From Curtobacterium sp. SGAir0471 (GTDB lineage Bacteria > Actinomycetota > Actinomycetes > Actinomycetales > Microbacteriaceae), in contig NZ_CP027869.1 in NCBI RefSeq assembly GCF_005490985.1, forward strand, positions 3,162,001 through 3,226,000: a DNA stretch of 64,000 bases, given 5' to 3'. The notes under the pieces are model-generated. The model worked only from the letters and a program-made list of their open reading frames with translations. It was not told the DNA's origin and did no database searches. A program made the translations under genes and the position numbers. Shown piece after piece: positions 1 to 9,327 of the stretch; positions within the stretch are counted from its first letter, which is position 1; every line of letters begins with the position of its first letter.

Positions 1-557
1 CCTTCGAGGGCGCTGTTCAGCGACACCGAACCGGTCGCGAAGGAGCGGAGGTCGCTCGGACGCGCCGACGACGTCCCGCCGCCTCCGCCCCCACCGGAAC
101 CCGGGGTCGGCGTCTCCCGGGGCCGCGCGCGCACGTCCGGTTGCTCGAAGGTCGGCGGCGCGTCGTTCTTGATGTCCGGCATCGGGTCGTAGTGGAAGGT
201 GTCGTTCCAGAAGTCCTGGAACCCGTTCCGCTCGTCCTCACGCGCCTGCCACTCGCGCGCACGCCTGCGGTTCTCCCGCTCCTTCGCCGCGGCTTCCTTC
301 ATCTGGCCGACCCACCCGGCGACCTTCTCGAGTGCCTCCGCGATGCGGCCGGCGTCGGAGTCGGCCACGTCGGCGTTCGACGAGAACAACTGGGCGAAGC
401 GGCCGCGGAACTCCTGCGACGCCGTGGAGACGTACGAGCGACGGGAACCGCGCTGGCCGTTGATCGCCCCCGCCGCGGACTTCATCGCGCTCTGCAACGC
501 GTCGGCCGTCGCGTCGTCGAACTCGATCGGATCCATGTTCGCGTGGATCTGGGCCAT
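1..557 (-). CDS. WXG100-like N-terminal domain protein, cut by the window edge
   Basis: An open frame runs from ATG at 557 to the left edge with no stop, giving about 185 residues of a longer protein. The first 110 residues are predicted mostly helical and charged (MAQIHANMDPIEFDDATADA, then a KEAAAKERENRRRAREWQAR coiled-coil-like stretch). A Pro/Gly-rich linker with a run of Gly follows near residue 150. It lies 114 bp downstream of a WXG100 gene in the same direction. This layout, a helical ESX-like N-terminus, a flexible linker and an unseen C-terminus, is typical of type VII-secreted effectors or polymorphic toxins. That role is an inference because the C-terminal domain lies outside the window. 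No catalytic motif is visible. Confidence 0.6.
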   Translation of the reverse strand, partial: MAQIHANMDPIEFDDATADALQSAMKSAAGAINGQRGSRRSYVSTASQEFRGRFAQLFSSNADVADSDAGRIAEALEKVAGWVGQMKEAAAKERENRRRAREWQAREDERNGFQDFWNDTFHYDPMPDIKNDAPPTFEQPDVRARPRETPTPGSGGGGGGGTSSARPSDLRSFATGSVSLNSALE

Positions 558-606
558 GGTCGTTCCCCCCGAAGCTGGTGCTGGTCGTACTGATCGTGCT
601 GTGGTG

Positions 607-660
607 CGGTCGGCCCCCCGACCGCGAACGCCCGGCCCACCGAGACGGTGGACCGGGCGT
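607..660 (-). terminator. Two tandem hairpins between the WXG genes
   Basis: The first hairpin is CGGTCGG-cccc-CCGACCG (607-624). The second pairs ACGCCCGGCCCACCG with CGGTGGACCGGGCGT around a 3-nt loop (628-660), with one mismatch. They lie between the stop of the 672-953 gene and the start of the next gene on the same strand. They could therefore partly terminate transcription, or protect the upstream message so that the small WXG protein is made in excess. There is no T tract, as is usual in this group. Confidence 0.55.
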
Positions 661-671
661 GGGCTGGGTGC

Positions 672-953
672 TTACGCGCCGCCACCCGCGGTGAAGATGT
701 CCTGCGAGATCTTGTCGAGCTGCGTGCGGAGCTGCTCGAGCTCGGTCTTCGCCTTGTCGAGGGCCGCCTTGGTCTCGGGCCAGGTCGACCCACGGAAGGT
801 CGAGGCGAGCGGGCCGTCCCACACGTTCGAGTCGGACAGGATGCGCCCCTGGGCGTCGAGCTGCGAGATCTGGTCCGTGAACCCACCGTTCACGATGGAC
901 TGGATCTGGCGGATGGCGGTCTTCGCCTGCTCGGTGGAAAGGACACGCGACAT
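672..953 (-). CDS. WXG100 family type VII secretion target
   Basis: This is a 93-residue protein, the usual WXG100 size. It has two predicted helices around a central turn carrying a W-x-G signature (VWDGPLAST near residues 43-51). It has no signal peptide, as expected for ESX substrates, which are secreted as helical-hairpin dimers. The ATG at 953 is chosen because GAGG lies 8 nt upstream and the protein then has family length; upstream in-frame codons look non-coding. A promoter sits at 1024-1052. The gene is followed by a second WXG-like gene. No ESX ATPase (EccC) is visible in this window. Confidence 0.75.
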   Translation of the reverse strand: MSRVLSTEQAKTAIRQIQSIVNGGFTDQISQLDAQGRILSDSNVWDGPLASTFRGSTWPETKAALDKAKTELEQLRTQLDKISQDIFTAGGGA

Positions 954-1023
954 GGTCAACCTCATTCTCTTCGTACCTGCACCCCCGCGCAGTGGAATCC
1001 CCCCGGAGGCCTGAACGCCGCCC

Positions 1024-1052
1024 ACCATACCCGCGAAGCCCGACCATGTCAC
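1024..1052 (-). promoter_or_regulatory. Sigma70-type promoter for the WXG genes
   Basis: On the minus strand GTGACA (1052-1047) and TATGGT (1029-1024) are separated by 17 bp. The transcript would start about 65 nt before the ATG at 953. Confidence 0.5.
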
Positions 1053-1133
1053 CGTCCGTATATCGTGACGTTTCCTCCCCCAGTCCGAGGGGCACGGTCG
1101 GGCGCTCGGGTGACACTCCTGCACAGCCCGGTC

Positions 1134-1166
1134 GTTCACGCGCGCTTTCCCCAGCGGTCACGTGCG
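1134..1166 (+). promoter_or_regulatory. Degenerate PHO-box-like direct repeats upstream of ppk
   Basis: Three 11-nt units start at 1134 (GTTCACG), 1145 (CTTTCCC) and 1156 (GGTCACG). The first and third match the GTTCACC/GGTCACC-type PhoP repeat unit known from Streptomyces and the middle one is poor. The 11-nt register and the position just upstream of a polyphosphate gene make PhoP control plausible. A CAGGAT box (1193-1198) lies 6 nt before the ATG. Confidence 0.35.
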
Positions 1167-1204
1167 CTCCTCCGGGCGGAGGGGGCTGGTGGCAGGATGT
1201 CGAC

Positions 1205-3370
1205 ATGGACACCGAACCGCAGCTCGACGGCGAATCCGTCGCTCCCGACCTCGACGACTTCGACGAGGTCGTCGAGATCGAGCACGAGTCGCTGCCCTCG
1301 GACCGCTACTTCGACCGCGAACTGAGCTGGCTGCGGTTCAACCAGCGCGTGCTCGAACTGGGCGAGGATCGCACGCAACCGCTGCTCGAGCGCGCGAACT
1401 TCCTGGCGATCTTCGCGTCCAACCTCGACGAGTTCTTCATGGTGCGCGTCGCGGGACTCAAGCGCCGCATCGACACCGGGATCGCGGTCCCGACCAACGT
1501 CGGGCGGGCTCCGAGCGACGTCCTGCGGGACATCGCCGCGAAGGCCCACGAGCTGCAGGACCGGCACGCGGCGGCGTTCATCGAGTCGCTGAAGCCGGAC
1601 CTCGACGCCGCGGGCATCCACATCGAGCACTGGTCCGACCTCGATGAGGCAGACCGCCTGCGCATGCGGGAGTACTTCAACGAGCAGATCTTCCCGGTCC
1701 TCATGCCGCTCGCGGTCGACCCGGCACACCCGTTCCCCTACATCTCCGGCCTGTCGCTGAACCTGGCGGTCCGGGTCCGCAACCCGAAGTCGCAGCGGCA
1801 GGAGTTCGCGCGCCTCAAGGTCCCGCAGAACTTCTCGCGCTTCATCGCGCTGCCCGACGACGGCTCAGGGCGGATGCGGTTCATCCCGCTCGAGGACCTC
1901 ATCGCGAACCACCTCGACGACCTGTTCCCGGGGATGGAGGTCCTCGAGCACCACGTCTTCCGCGTCACCCGCAACGAGGACGTCGAGATCGAGGAGGACG
2001 AGGCCGAGAACCTCATCCAGGCACTCGAGCGCGAGCTGCTCCGTCGCCGCTTCGGTCCGCCGATCCGTCTCGAGATCACCGAGGACATGGACCCGGTGAC
2101 CCTCGACCTGCTCGTGCGCGAACTCGACATCACCGAGCAGGAGGTCTACCGCCTGCCGTCCCCGCTCGACCTCGGCGGCCTCTTCGAGATCGCGAAGATC
2201 GCCCGCCCGGACCTCCACTACCCGCGCCACGTCCCGACGACGCCGGTGCAGTTCCAGCCCGGCGAACCGAACACCAAGCCCGACCTGTTCCGCGCCATCG
2301 GCTCGCGCGACGTCCTCGTGCACCACCCGTACGAGTCCTTCGCGACGAGCGTGCAGGCGTTCCTCGAGCAGGCCGCCGCCGACCCGAACGTCCTGGCGAT
2401 CAAGCAGACGCTGTACCGCACGTCCGGCGACAGCCCGATCGTCGAGGCCCTGATCGACGCCGCCGCGGCGGGCAAGCAGGTCCTGGCCCTCGTCGAGATC
2501 AAGGCACGCTTCGACGAGCAGAACAACATCACCTGGGCACGGAAGCTCGAGAAGGCCGGCGTGCACGTCGTCTACGGCCTGGTCGGGCTGAAGACGCACT
2601 CGAAGCTCGTGCTCGTCATCCGGCAGGAGGGCGGCACGCTCAAGCACTACAGCCACATCGGCACGGGCAACTACAACCCGAAGACCTCCCGCATCTACGA
2701 GGACATGGGGCTCTTCACCGCGGACGACACCGTGGGCAAGGACCTCACCCGCCTGTTCAACGAGCTGTCGGGCTACGCGATCGAGAAGAAGTTCAAGCGC
2801 CTGCTCGTCGCGCCGCTGCACCTGCGCAAGGGGCTCGTGAAGCGGATCCAGACCGAGGCCGCGAACGCCCGCGCCGGCAAGCCGTCCGGCATCCGGATCA
2901 AGGTCAACTCGATGGTGGACGAGCAGGTCATCGACGCGCTCTACCTCGCGAGCCAGGCCGGTGTGCCGATCGACGTCTGGGTGCGCGGCATCTGCTCGCT
3001 GAAGCCCGGCATCGAGGGGGTCAGCGAGACGATCCGCGTGCGCAGCGTCGTCGGCCGGTACCTCGAGCACTCGCGCGCCTTCACGTTCCACAACGACGGC
3101 GACCCGGTCGTGTTCATCGGCTCGGCGGACATGATGCACCGTAACCTCGACCGTCGCGTCGAGGCGCTGGTCCGGCTCACCGATCCGGCCCACGTGGCCG
3201 AGGTCGAGGAGATGTTCGACCTGGCGATGGCGGATTCGACGAGCTCGTGGCACCTCGAGTCGGACGGCGAGTGGACGCGCCACTCCACGGACCCGGACGG
3301 CCGTCCGCTCGACGACGTGCAGAATGTGCTCATGCGGAAGATCTCGGCGCGGAAGCGTTCGGCTCGGTGA
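1205..3370 (+). CDS. ppk1: Polyphosphate kinase 1
   Basis: This enzyme reversibly polymerises the ATP gamma-phosphate into inorganic polyphosphate. The protein has 721 residues, a normal PPK1 length. The N-terminal domain opens with the conserved [17 protein letters not shown] and [17 protein letters not shown] blocks. The C-terminal phospholipase-D-like core contains the conserved histidines at about residue 465 (KTHSKL) and 484 ([12 protein letters not shown]), and [16 protein letters not shown] near residue 640. The start is set where the family N-terminus begins. A CAGGAT box 6 nt upstream suggests a leaderless or very short leader. The stop overlaps the GTG of the next gene, so the two are probably translationally coupled. 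Neighbouring pst genes suggest shared phosphate control. Confidence 0.97.
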   Translation: MDTEPQLDGESVAPDLDDFDEVVEIEHESLPSDRYFDRELSWLRFNQRVLELGEDRTQPLLERANFLAIFASNLDEFFMVRVAGLKRRIDTGIAVPTNVGRAPSDVLRDIAAKAHELQDRHAAAFIESLKPDLDAAGIHIEHWSDLDEADRLRMREYFNEQIFPVLMPLAVDPAHPFPYISGLSLNLAVRVRNPKSQRQEFARLKVPQNFSRFIALPDDGSGRMRFIPLEDLIANHLDDLFPGMEVLEHHVFRVTRNEDVEIEEDEAENLIQALERELLRRRFGPPIRLEITEDMDPVTLDLLVRELDITEQEVYRLPSPLDLGGLFEIAKIARPDLHYPRHVPTTPVQFQPGEPNTKPDLFRAIGSRDVLVHHPYESFATSVQAFLEQAAADPNVLAIKQTLYRTSGDSPIVEALIDAAAAGKQVLALVEIKARFDEQNNITWARKLEKAGVHVVYGLVGLKTHSKLVLVIRQEGGTLKHYSHIGTGNYNPKTSRIYEDMGLFTADDTVGKDLTRLFNELSGYAIEKKFKRLLVAPLHLRKGLVKRIQTEAANARAGKPSGIRIKVNSMVDEQVIDALYLASQAGVPIDVWVRGICSLKPGIEGVSETIRVRSVVGRYLEHSRAFTFHNDGDPVVFIGSADMMHRNLDRRVEALVRLTDPAHVAEVEEMFDLAMADSTSSWHLESDGEWTRHSTDPDGRPLDDVQNVLMRKISARKRSAR

Positions 3371-4320
3371 GCGGCGGCCCCACGGGGCCCGTCGTCGCGG
3401 CGGGTGCGGTCGTCTGGCGCGAGCGCGAACGGGACGGCATGCCGCTGGTGCTGCTCGTCCACCGTGACCACCACCAGGACGTCTCCCTGCCGAAGGGCAA
3501 GGTCGACCCCGGCGAGAGCATCCCGACGACCGCCGTGCGGGAGATCGACGAGGAGACCGGGTACCGCGTCCACCTCGGGGCGCCGCTCGGCACCGCGGAG
3601 TACGTCCTCCCGAGCGGTCGCGACAAGGTCGTGCACTACTGGTCCGCCCGCGTCGGCTCGAAGGAGTACGACCGCGCGGGCAAGTTCCGGCCGAACGACG
3701 AGGTCGCCGCGATCGAGTGGGTGACCGTCGACAAGGCCCGGGCGCGGCTCACGTACGAACGCGACGTCGCGATCCTCGACCGGTTCGCCGATCGCGTCGC
3801 AGCGGGCGAGCACCGGACGTTCGCGCTGATCGCCCTCCGCCACGCGAAGACCGTGCCCGGCTCGGACTGGGACGGCCCCGACGCCACGCGACCGCTGCTG
3901 CCGGTCGGGCGATCCCAGGCCAAGGCCGTCGCGGCACCCGTCGCGGCGTTCGGTCCGAAGAAGATCGTCAGCAGCACGGCGGCACGGTGCCTCGCGACCG
4001 TCGAGCCGCTCTCCGCCCGGACGAAGGTCGGGGTCTCGAGCACGACGGACATCAGCCAGGACGCCCACGACCGCGGTGCCGCCGACGTCAAGGGCGTGGT
4101 GCAGAAGCGCATCGCGAAGGCGAAGTCCGCCGTGCTGTGCTCCCACGGTCCGGTGCTGCCGGACATCATCGCGCGCATCGCCTCGGCCACGGCTGACGAC
4201 CGCCGTCGCTTCGACCTCCGTCGGGCCGCGATGCTCTCGGTCGGGGACTTCGCGGTGCTGCACATCGCGGGCGAGAAGCTCGTCGCCGTCGAGACCCACC
4301 GCAACACGATCCCGGCCTGA
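3367..4320 (+). CDS. MutT1-like NUDIX hydrolase fused to a histidine phosphatase
   Basis: The 317-residue protein has two domains. The N-terminal NUDIX domain carries a full Nudix box (GKVDPGE, seven residues, REIDEETGY, about residues 43-65). The C-terminal SixA/phosphoglycerate-mutase-type domain carries the LRHAKT arginine-histidine pair near residue 158 and a second catalytic histidine in [11 protein letters not shown]. This architecture matches mycobacterial MutT1, which hydrolyses 8-oxo-dGTP and diadenosine polyphosphates and also lies next to ppk1. The GTG start overlaps the ppk stop (GTGA), which fixes the start. The substrate itself is inferred. Confidence 0.9.
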   Translation: MSGGPTGPVVAAGAVVWRERERDGMPLVLLVHRDHHQDVSLPKGKVDPGESIPTTAVREIDEETGYRVHLGAPLGTAEYVLPSGRDKVVHYWSARVGSKEYDRAGKFRPNDEVAAIEWVTVDKARARLTYERDVAILDRFADRVAAGEHRTFALIALRHAKTVPGSDWDGPDATRPLLPVGRSQAKAVAAPVAAFGPKKIVSSTAARCLATVEPLSARTKVGVSSTTDISQDAHDRGAADVKGVVQKRIAKAKSAVLCSHGPVLPDIIARIASATADDRRRFDLRRAAMLSVGDFAVLHIAGEKLVAVETHRNTIPA

Positions 4321-4328
4321 GTCGAGCG

Positions 4329-4470
4329 CCCGGCGCGACCGGGCCGTACCGCAACCGGAGCGCGCTGCGCCCGGCGCAACCGGCCGAACCGCGTCCGGCG
4401 CAACCGGGCCGGATCGCGCACGGCGCGACCGAGCCGGACCGCGCCCGTCACGGCGGGACCGCCGGACCGC
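4329..4470. repeat. Degenerate ~25-bp tandem repeats
   Basis: The stretch between mutT1 and pstS (4321-4928) holds no gene I can support. It opens with degenerate units built on CCGGCGCAACCGG at roughly 25-bp spacing (clear at 4371, 4396 and 4421). A reverse copy of the GCCTCCAGGCCGG motif follows at 4492-4513. Confidence 0.55.
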
Positions 4471-4563
4471 GGGCGACGAGGCGGTGGCGAGGCGCGCCTC
4501 CAGGCCGGCACCGGATCCCGCGCCGTCCCACCCGTCCCGGCGAGCGCGTGCCCAGCCCGGAGC

Positions 4564-4647
4564 GCGCACGCCCGCCCGAGCAGCACGCGCCCGTCCGAGC
4601 AGCACGCGCCCGTCCGAGCACCGCACGCCCGTCCGAGCAGCGCGCGG
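4564..4647. repeat. 19-bp tandem repeat array
   Basis: A unit CCGAGCAGCACGCGCCCGT recurs at 4576, 4595, 4614 (diverged) and 4633 (partial). It reads open in several frames only because it is GC-rich. Nothing suggests that it is translated. Confidence 0.6.
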
Positions 4648-4706
4648 ACCCGTCGCGGGAGAGCGCGCGGAGACCGCCGACAGGACGCTGCGACACCTTC
4701 GTGAAC

Positions 4707-4722
4707 CGATGCGATCGCATCG
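4707..4722. promoter_or_regulatory. 16-bp perfect palindrome
   Basis: CGATGCGATCGCATCG is perfectly self-complementary and lies 80 bp upstream of the PHO box. It is long enough to bind a dimeric regulator. No specific factor is suggested by its sequence. Confidence 0.35.
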
Positions 4723-4800
4723 TCCGCACCAGCGCACAGTGACCCGATCCTGCACCCTCCTCCGGCCGGGCGTCCGGCACCCGAGCCGGGACAACCCCTC

Positions 4801-4822
4801 GTTCACCTTCCGTTCACCGAGG
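4801..4822 (+). promoter_or_regulatory. PHO box for the pst operon
   Basis: Two exact GTTCACC units start at 4801 and 4812, giving the 11-nt direct-repeat spacing of PhoP boxes in Streptomyces. A possible -10 element TACAGT lies at 4850-4855. The start codon of pstS is at 4929. PhoP-dependent induction under phosphate limitation is inferred. No phoR/phoP gene is in the window. Confidence 0.75.
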
Positions 4823-4928
4823 AGCGCCATCCCCGTCACCTCGCGTCCCTACAGTCGCTCCCGGGTCAGCACCGGCCCGAGGGACCAGCAGCGGTCCCGC
4901 CTGCAATGACATTCCCGAAGGGACCCCT

Positions 4929-6035
4929 GTGAACATCAAGCGAATCGGTTCGATCGCAGCGATCGCGATCGCCGGCGCCGTCGTGCTGTCCTCCTGCGCG
5001 GCGAACGAGAGCGGCAGCGGCGACACCGCTGCGCCGACCTCGAGCTCCGGCACCGACTACTCGAAGCTCTCGGGCACGCTGACCGGCTCCGGCTCGTCGG
5101 CGCAGCAGACCGCTGAGGCCACCTGGGCTGCGAACTTCCAGAACGTCGCCTCCGGCGTGACGGTCAACTACTCGCCGGACGGCTCCGGCGCCGGCCGCAA
5201 GAACTTCATCTCGGGTGCCGCGGACTTCGCCGGCTCCGATGCCGCGCTCAAGGACGAGGAGCTCTCGGGCTCGTTCGACCTGTGCACGGACAAGGCCATC
5301 GACATCCCGGTGTACATCTCCCCGATCGCCATCGCCTACAAGGTCGAGGGCGTCTCCGACCTGACGCTCGACGCGAAGACCATCGCGGGCATCTTCTCGG
5401 GCAAGATCACCAAGTGGAACGCCTCGGAGATCGCCGACCTGAACAAGGGCGTCGACCTGCCGGACGCGAACATCACCGTGATCCACCGCTCCGACGACTC
5501 GGGCACCACGCAGAACTTCTCCGAGTACGTCTCGGCGAACGCGTCGGACGTCTGGACCGAGGCCCCGAGCCAGACCTTCCCGTACCAGGTCGGCGACTCG
5601 GCCAAGGGCACCTCGGGCGTCGCCTCGGCGATGGCCAGCGCCTCGAACGCCATCACCTACATCGACGACTCCGGCGCCGGTGACCTCGACAAGGCGAAGC
5701 TCATGGTCGGCGACAAGGCCACCGAGATCTCGGCCGAGGGCGCTGCCAAGGTCGTCGCGGACTCCGACACGGTCTCGGGCCGCTCGGAGAACGACCTCGC
5801 GATCGACATCAACCGCAAGGACACCGCCGAGGGTGCGTGGCCGCTGGTCCTCGTCTCCTACGCGATCGCCTGCCAGGAGTACAAGGACGCCGACAAGGGT
5901 GCGCTCGTGAAGGGCTACCTCGACTACGTCGTCACGCAGGACGCGCAGGAGGCCGCCGCGAAGGAGGCCAAGTCGGCCGCCCTCTCGTCCGACCTGTCGG
6001 AGAAGGCCGCGAAGGCCGTCGCCTCCATCAAGTAA
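4929..6035 (+). CDS. pstS: Phosphate ABC transporter, substrate-binding lipoprotein PstS
   Basis: This is the high-affinity extracytoplasmic phosphate receptor of the Pst importer. The 368-residue protein starts with a lipoprotein signal peptide ending in VLSSC (Cys about residue 19), followed by a Ser/Gly/Thr-rich linker. The mature part carries LTGSGSSAQQ near residue 50 and RSDDSGTTQNFSEY near residue 190, the phosphate-binding loops of the PstS family. The GTG start has GAAGGGA upstream. A hairpin terminator and a repeat array separate it from pstC, which would let this receptor be made in excess over the membrane subunits. Confidence 0.97.
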   Translation: MNIKRIGSIAAIAIAGAVVLSSCAANESGSGDTAAPTSSSGTDYSKLSGTLTGSGSSAQQTAEATWAANFQNVASGVTVNYSPDGSGAGRKNFISGAADFAGSDAALKDEELSGSFDLCTDKAIDIPVYISPIAIAYKVEGVSDLTLDAKTIAGIFSGKITKWNASEIADLNKGVDLPDANITVIHRSDDSGTTQNFSEYVSANASDVWTEAPSQTFPYQVGDSAKGTSGVASAMASASNAITYIDDSGAGDLDKAKLMVGDKATEISAEGAAKVVADSDTVSGRSENDLAIDINRKDTAEGAWPLVLVSYAIACQEYKDADKGALVKGYLDYVVTQDAQEAAAKEAKSAALSSDLSEKAAKAVASIK

Positions 6036-6048
6036 GTCCCGCTGAGCA

Positions 6049-6090
6049 CCCGGACGCCGGTCCCACCCATCCTGACCGGCGTCCGGGTTC
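6049..6090 (+). terminator. Intra-operon hairpin after pstS
   Basis: A 13-bp perfect stem, CCCGGACGCCGGT (6049-6061) with ACCGGCGTCCGGG (6075-6087), is followed by TTCT. It lies 13 bp after the pstS stop. Partial termination here would lower pstC-A-B expression relative to pstS. Confidence 0.8.
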
Positions 6091-6104
6091 TCGCCCGTCC
6101 AGCC

Positions 6105-6243
6105 CGGACGCAGCACCAGCAGCACCGGCCCGACCGGACGCAGCACCGGCAGCACCGGCCCGACCGGACGCAGCACCAGCAGCACCGGCCCGATCGGACG
6201 CAGCACCAGCAGCACCGGCCCGACCGGACGCAGCACCAGCACC
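6105..6243. repeat. 30-bp tandem repeat, four and a half copies
   Basis: The unit starts CGGACGCAGCACCAGCAGCA and ends CCGGCCCGAC. Copies start at 6105, 6135, 6165, 6195 and 6225 (partial), with only one or two substitutions each. It fills the pstS-pstC gap. The 30-bp period keeps any reading frame open, but there is no start signal, so I read it as non-coding. Confidence 0.85.
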
Positions 6244-6306
6244 ACCCCCGTCGCCTCCCCCGGCCGCTCCCCCACGGAGCCCGGCCTCCCCTCCGACAGG
6301 AGTCCC

Positions 6307-7257
6307 ATGACGACCGCACCGGCCCAGCCAGGGGCCACCGTCTCCCCCACCAAGCCGAAGGCCGTCGTCCGCGTCGGCGACCGGGTGTTCTCGACCGCCT
6401 CGGTGGTCGCCGGCAGCCTGATCCTCTTCGTGCTCGTGCTCGTCGCCGCCTTCCTGGTCTGGCAGAGCATCCCCGCCTTCACGGCGAAGGTCGGCGAGCT
6501 GCCGAACAACGCCACGAGCTTCTGGGACTACGTCGGTCCGCTCGTCTTCGGCACCGTCTACTCGGCCCTGATCGCGCTGGTCATCGCCGTGCCGCTCTCG
6601 CTCGGCATCGCGCTCTTCATCTCGCACTACGCACCGCGCCGGATCGCGCCGGTGCTCGGGTACGTCATCGACCTGCTGGCCGCGGTGCCGTCGGTCGTCT
6701 ACGGCCTCTGGGGCATCGTCGTCCTCGCCCCGCTCCTCAAGCCGTTCTACGGCTTCCTCAACGAGTACCTCGGCTGGTTCCCGCTGTTCTCCGGCCAGGT
6801 GTCCGGCACCGGCCGCACGATCCTGACGGCGTCGATCGTCCTCGCGGTGATGGCGATCCCGATCATGACCGCGGTCATGCGCGAGATCTTCCTGCAGGCA
6901 CCGACCCTCAACGAGGAGGCCGCGCTCGCCCTCGGTGCGACGCGATGGGAGATGATCCGCCTGTCGGTCCTGCCGTTCGCGAAGTCGGGCATCGTGTCGG
7001 CGATCATGCTCGGTCTCGGCCGTGCGCTGGGCGAGACGATGGCGATCGCCCTCGTGCTGTCCGTCTCGACGAACGTCACCTTCCAGATGCTGACGTCGCT
7101 CAACCCCTCGACGATCGCGGCGAACATCGCGCTGCAGTTCGCCGAGGCCTCGGGCACGGCCCTGAACGCGCTGGTCGCATCGGGTCTGATCCTCTTCGTC
7201 ATCACCCTGGTCATCAACATGCTGGCGCGCTACATCGTGCGCAAGCGGGTCTCCTGA
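6307..7257 (+). CDS. pstC: Phosphate ABC transporter permease PstC
   Basis: PstC is one of the two inner-membrane subunits of the phosphate importer. The 316-residue protein has about six membrane spans. The first is near residues 38-58 (VAGSLILFVLVLVAAFLVW). The coupling-loop motif EEAALALGATRWEM, which contacts PstB, is near residue 205. The ATG has AGGAG 8 nt upstream. It follows the repeat array and is 13 bp from pstA. The core matches the PstC family well. Confidence 0.96.
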   Translation: MTTAPAQPGATVSPTKPKAVVRVGDRVFSTASVVAGSLILFVLVLVAAFLVWQSIPAFTAKVGELPNNATSFWDYVGPLVFGTVYSALIALVIAVPLSLGIALFISHYAPRRIAPVLGYVIDLLAAVPSVVYGLWGIVVLAPLLKPFYGFLNEYLGWFPLFSGQVSGTGRTILTASIVLAVMAIPIMTAVMREIFLQAPTLNEEAALALGATRWEMIRLSVLPFAKSGIVSAIMLGLGRALGETMAIALVLSVSTNVTFQMLTSLNPSTIAANIALQFAEASGTALNALVASGLILFVITLVINMLARYIVRKRVS

Positions 7258-7270
7258 GAGGTCACGCCCG

Positions 7271-8356
7271 ATGTCCCTCGCCCTCCGTCAGACCGGCACC
7301 GCCGGCAACGTCTACGCCAACGGCAAGCTGCACAAGTCCGTGCCGTGGCTCCTCCTCATCGGCTCCTGGGTCGCCCTGATCGCGGTCTTCGCCCTGCTGA
7401 ACGCGGGCGGCGCGGTGAAGGACTTCAACGTCGTCGCCGCCCTGTTCCTCGGCACCGTCCTGTTCGACGTCCTCATCGTCGTCGTGTCGCGCATCGTCGA
7501 GGGCGGACGCAAGGCGGTCGACCGGCTGATCACCTCGCTGGTGGTCACGGCGTTCGTCATCGCGGTGCTGCCGCTGGTGTCGCTGCTCTGGACCGTCCTG
7601 GCCGACGGCCTGGCCCGCTTCGACGCCCAGTACTTCAACTCCTCGATGCGCGGCGTCATCTCCGAGGGCGGCGGCGCACTGCACGCCCTCATCGGCACGC
7701 TCGAGATCACGCTGTTCGCCGCGCTCATCTCGGTGCCGATCGGCCTGCTCACCTCGATCTACCTGGTCGAGTACGGCAAGGGCGCCCTGGCGAAGGGCAT
7801 CACGTTCTTCGTGGACGTGATGACGGGCATCCCGTCGATCGTCGCCGGTCTCTTCGCCTACTCGCTGTTCGCGCTGTTCCTCGGCCCGGGCGCCCGCTTC
7901 GGTCTCGTCGGCTCGATCGCGCTGAGCGTGCTGATGATCCCCGTGGTCGTCCGCTCCACCGAGGAGGTCCTGAAGATCGTCCCGATGGAGCTCCGCGAGG
8001 CCTCGTACGCCCTGGGCGTGCCGAAGTACCTGACGATCCTCAAGGTGGTGCTGCCGACGAGCCTCGCCGGCATCACGACGGGCGTCATGCTGTCGATCGC
8101 CCGCGTCATCGGTGAGACCGCGCCGCTGCTCGTCACGGCCGGCTTCACCGCGAGCATGAACTACGACCTGTTCAAGAACCCGATGATGACGCTGCCGGTG
8201 TTCGCGTACACGCAGTACTCGCAGCAGGGCGCCAATCCGGTGCCGTTCGTCGACCGGGCCTGGACCGCAGCGCTCGTGCTCATCCTCATCGTGATGCTGC
8301 TCAACCTGCTCGCGCGCTTCATCACCCGACTCTTCGCCCCCAAGCTCCCCCGCTAG
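7271..8356 (+). CDS. pstA: Phosphate ABC transporter permease PstA
   Basis: PstA is the second membrane subunit, pairing with PstC. The 361-residue protein is a little longer than typical because of an N-terminal extension with extra hydrophobic segments. The conserved core includes [27 protein letters not shown] and the coupling motif [16 protein letters not shown] near residue 240. The ATG is preceded by GAGAGG. It is 13 bp after pstC and 49 bp before pstB. Confidence 0.96.
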   Translation: MSLALRQTGTAGNVYANGKLHKSVPWLLLIGSWVALIAVFALLNAGGAVKDFNVVAALFLGTVLFDVLIVVVSRIVEGGRKAVDRLITSLVVTAFVIAVLPLVSLLWTVLADGLARFDAQYFNSSMRGVISEGGGALHALIGTLEITLFAALISVPIGLLTSIYLVEYGKGALAKGITFFVDVMTGIPSIVAGLFAYSLFALFLGPGARFGLVGSIALSVLMIPVVVRSTEEVLKIVPMELREASYALGVPKYLTILKVVLPTSLAGITTGVMLSIARVIGETAPLLVTAGFTASMNYDLFKNPMMTLPVFAYTQYSQQGANPVPFVDRAWTAALVLILIVMLLNLLARFITRLFAPKLPR

Positions 8357-8405
8357 CGCCGAGCGCCAGCGAAGCGGCAACTCCACCCACCCCGAAGGAA
8401 ACCAC

Positions 8406-9185
8406 GTGTCCAAGCGCATCGAGGTCGACGGCCTCAACGTCTACTACTCGAAGTTCAAGGCCGTCGAGGGCGTCGACATGACGATCGAGCCCCGCACCGT
8501 CACCGCCTTCATCGGCCCGTCGGGCTGCGGCAAGTCCACCTTCCTCCGCACCCTCAACCGCATGCACGAGGTCATCCCCGGCGCGTACGTCGAGGGCTCC
8601 GTCAAGATCGACGGCGACGACCTGTACGGCCAGGGCGTCGACCCGGTGCTCGTCCGTCGCCAGGTCGGCATGGTCTTCCAGCGCCCGAACCCGTTCCCGA
8701 CGATGTCGATCCGCGACAACGTCCTCGCCGGCGTGAAGCTCAACAACAAGCGCGTCTCGAAGTCGGAGAGCGACGACATCGTCGAGCGCTCGCTGCAGGG
8801 CGCGAACCTGTGGAACGAGGTCAAGGACCGCCTCGAGAAGCCCGGCATGGGTCTCTCCGGTGGGCAGCAGCAGCGTCTGTGCATCGCCCGCGCGATCGCT
8901 GTGCAGCCGGACGTCCTGCTCATGGACGAGCCGTGCTCGGCCCTCGACCCGATCTCGACGCTCGCGATCGAGGACCTCATCGAGGAGCTCAAGAAGGACT
9001 TCACGATCGTCATCGTCACGCACAACATGCAGCAGGCGTCGCGCGTCAGCGACAAGACCGCGTTCTTCAACATCGCGGGCACCGGTGCGCCGGGCAAGCT
9101 CATCGAGTTCGACGACACCGCGACGATCTTCTCGAACCCGTCCGTGCAGGCGACCGAGGACTACGTCTCGGGTCGCTTCGGGTGA
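8406..9185 (+). CDS. pstB: Phosphate ABC transporter ATPase PstB
   Basis: PstB is the cytoplasmic ATPase that drives phosphate import. The 259-residue protein has Walker [10 protein letters not shown] (about residues 37-45), a Q-loop in [10 protein letters not shown], signature LSGGQQQR and Walker [14 protein letters not shown]. The H-loop is in IVTHNM. The ATPase has the usual PstB length. The GTG start has AAGGAAA 5-10 nt upstream. It is the last gene of pstSCAB. No phoU follows, which is unusual compared with enterobacteria but common in actinobacteria. Confidence 0.97.
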   Translation: MSKRIEVDGLNVYYSKFKAVEGVDMTIEPRTVTAFIGPSGCGKSTFLRTLNRMHEVIPGAYVEGSVKIDGDDLYGQGVDPVLVRRQVGMVFQRPNPFPTMSIRDNVLAGVKLNNKRVSKSESDDIVERSLQGANLWNEVKDRLEKPGMGLSGGQQQRLCIARAIAVQPDVLLMDEPCSALDPISTLAIEDLIEELKKDFTIVIVTHNMQQASRVSDKTAFFNIAGTGAPGKLIEFDDTATIFSNPSVQATEDYVSGRFG

Positions 9186-9219
9186 TCGGTGTCCGGTCCG
9201 TCTCCTGACGGTCGGCCTG

Positions 9220-9259
9220 GAGGCCCGGTGCACGTCCGCCACGGACGGCACCGGGCCTC
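9220..9259 (+). terminator. Terminator of the pst operon
   Basis: GAGGCCCGGTGC (9220-9231) pairs perfectly with GCACCGGGCCTC (9248-9259), and CGTCCG pairs with CGGACG inside. The left arm is a copy of the GGCCTGGAGGCGCGG-type motif found across the window. Confidence 0.85.
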
Positions 9260-9327
9260 TCGTCGTCGGGGGCGCGGGGCGCCGCGCGCGCGACGGATCC
9301 GCTGTCGCACGACGACGCCAGACGCAG

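Noticed and set aside
4548-4742. Small plus-strand frame in the pstS upstream region
   Set aside because: It only translates the 19-bp repeats, with no ribosome-binding site and low-complexity sequence.
6105-6243. Regular 30-bp repeats as a CRISPR array
   Set aside because: The copies are directly adjacent with no spacers, and there are no cas genes.
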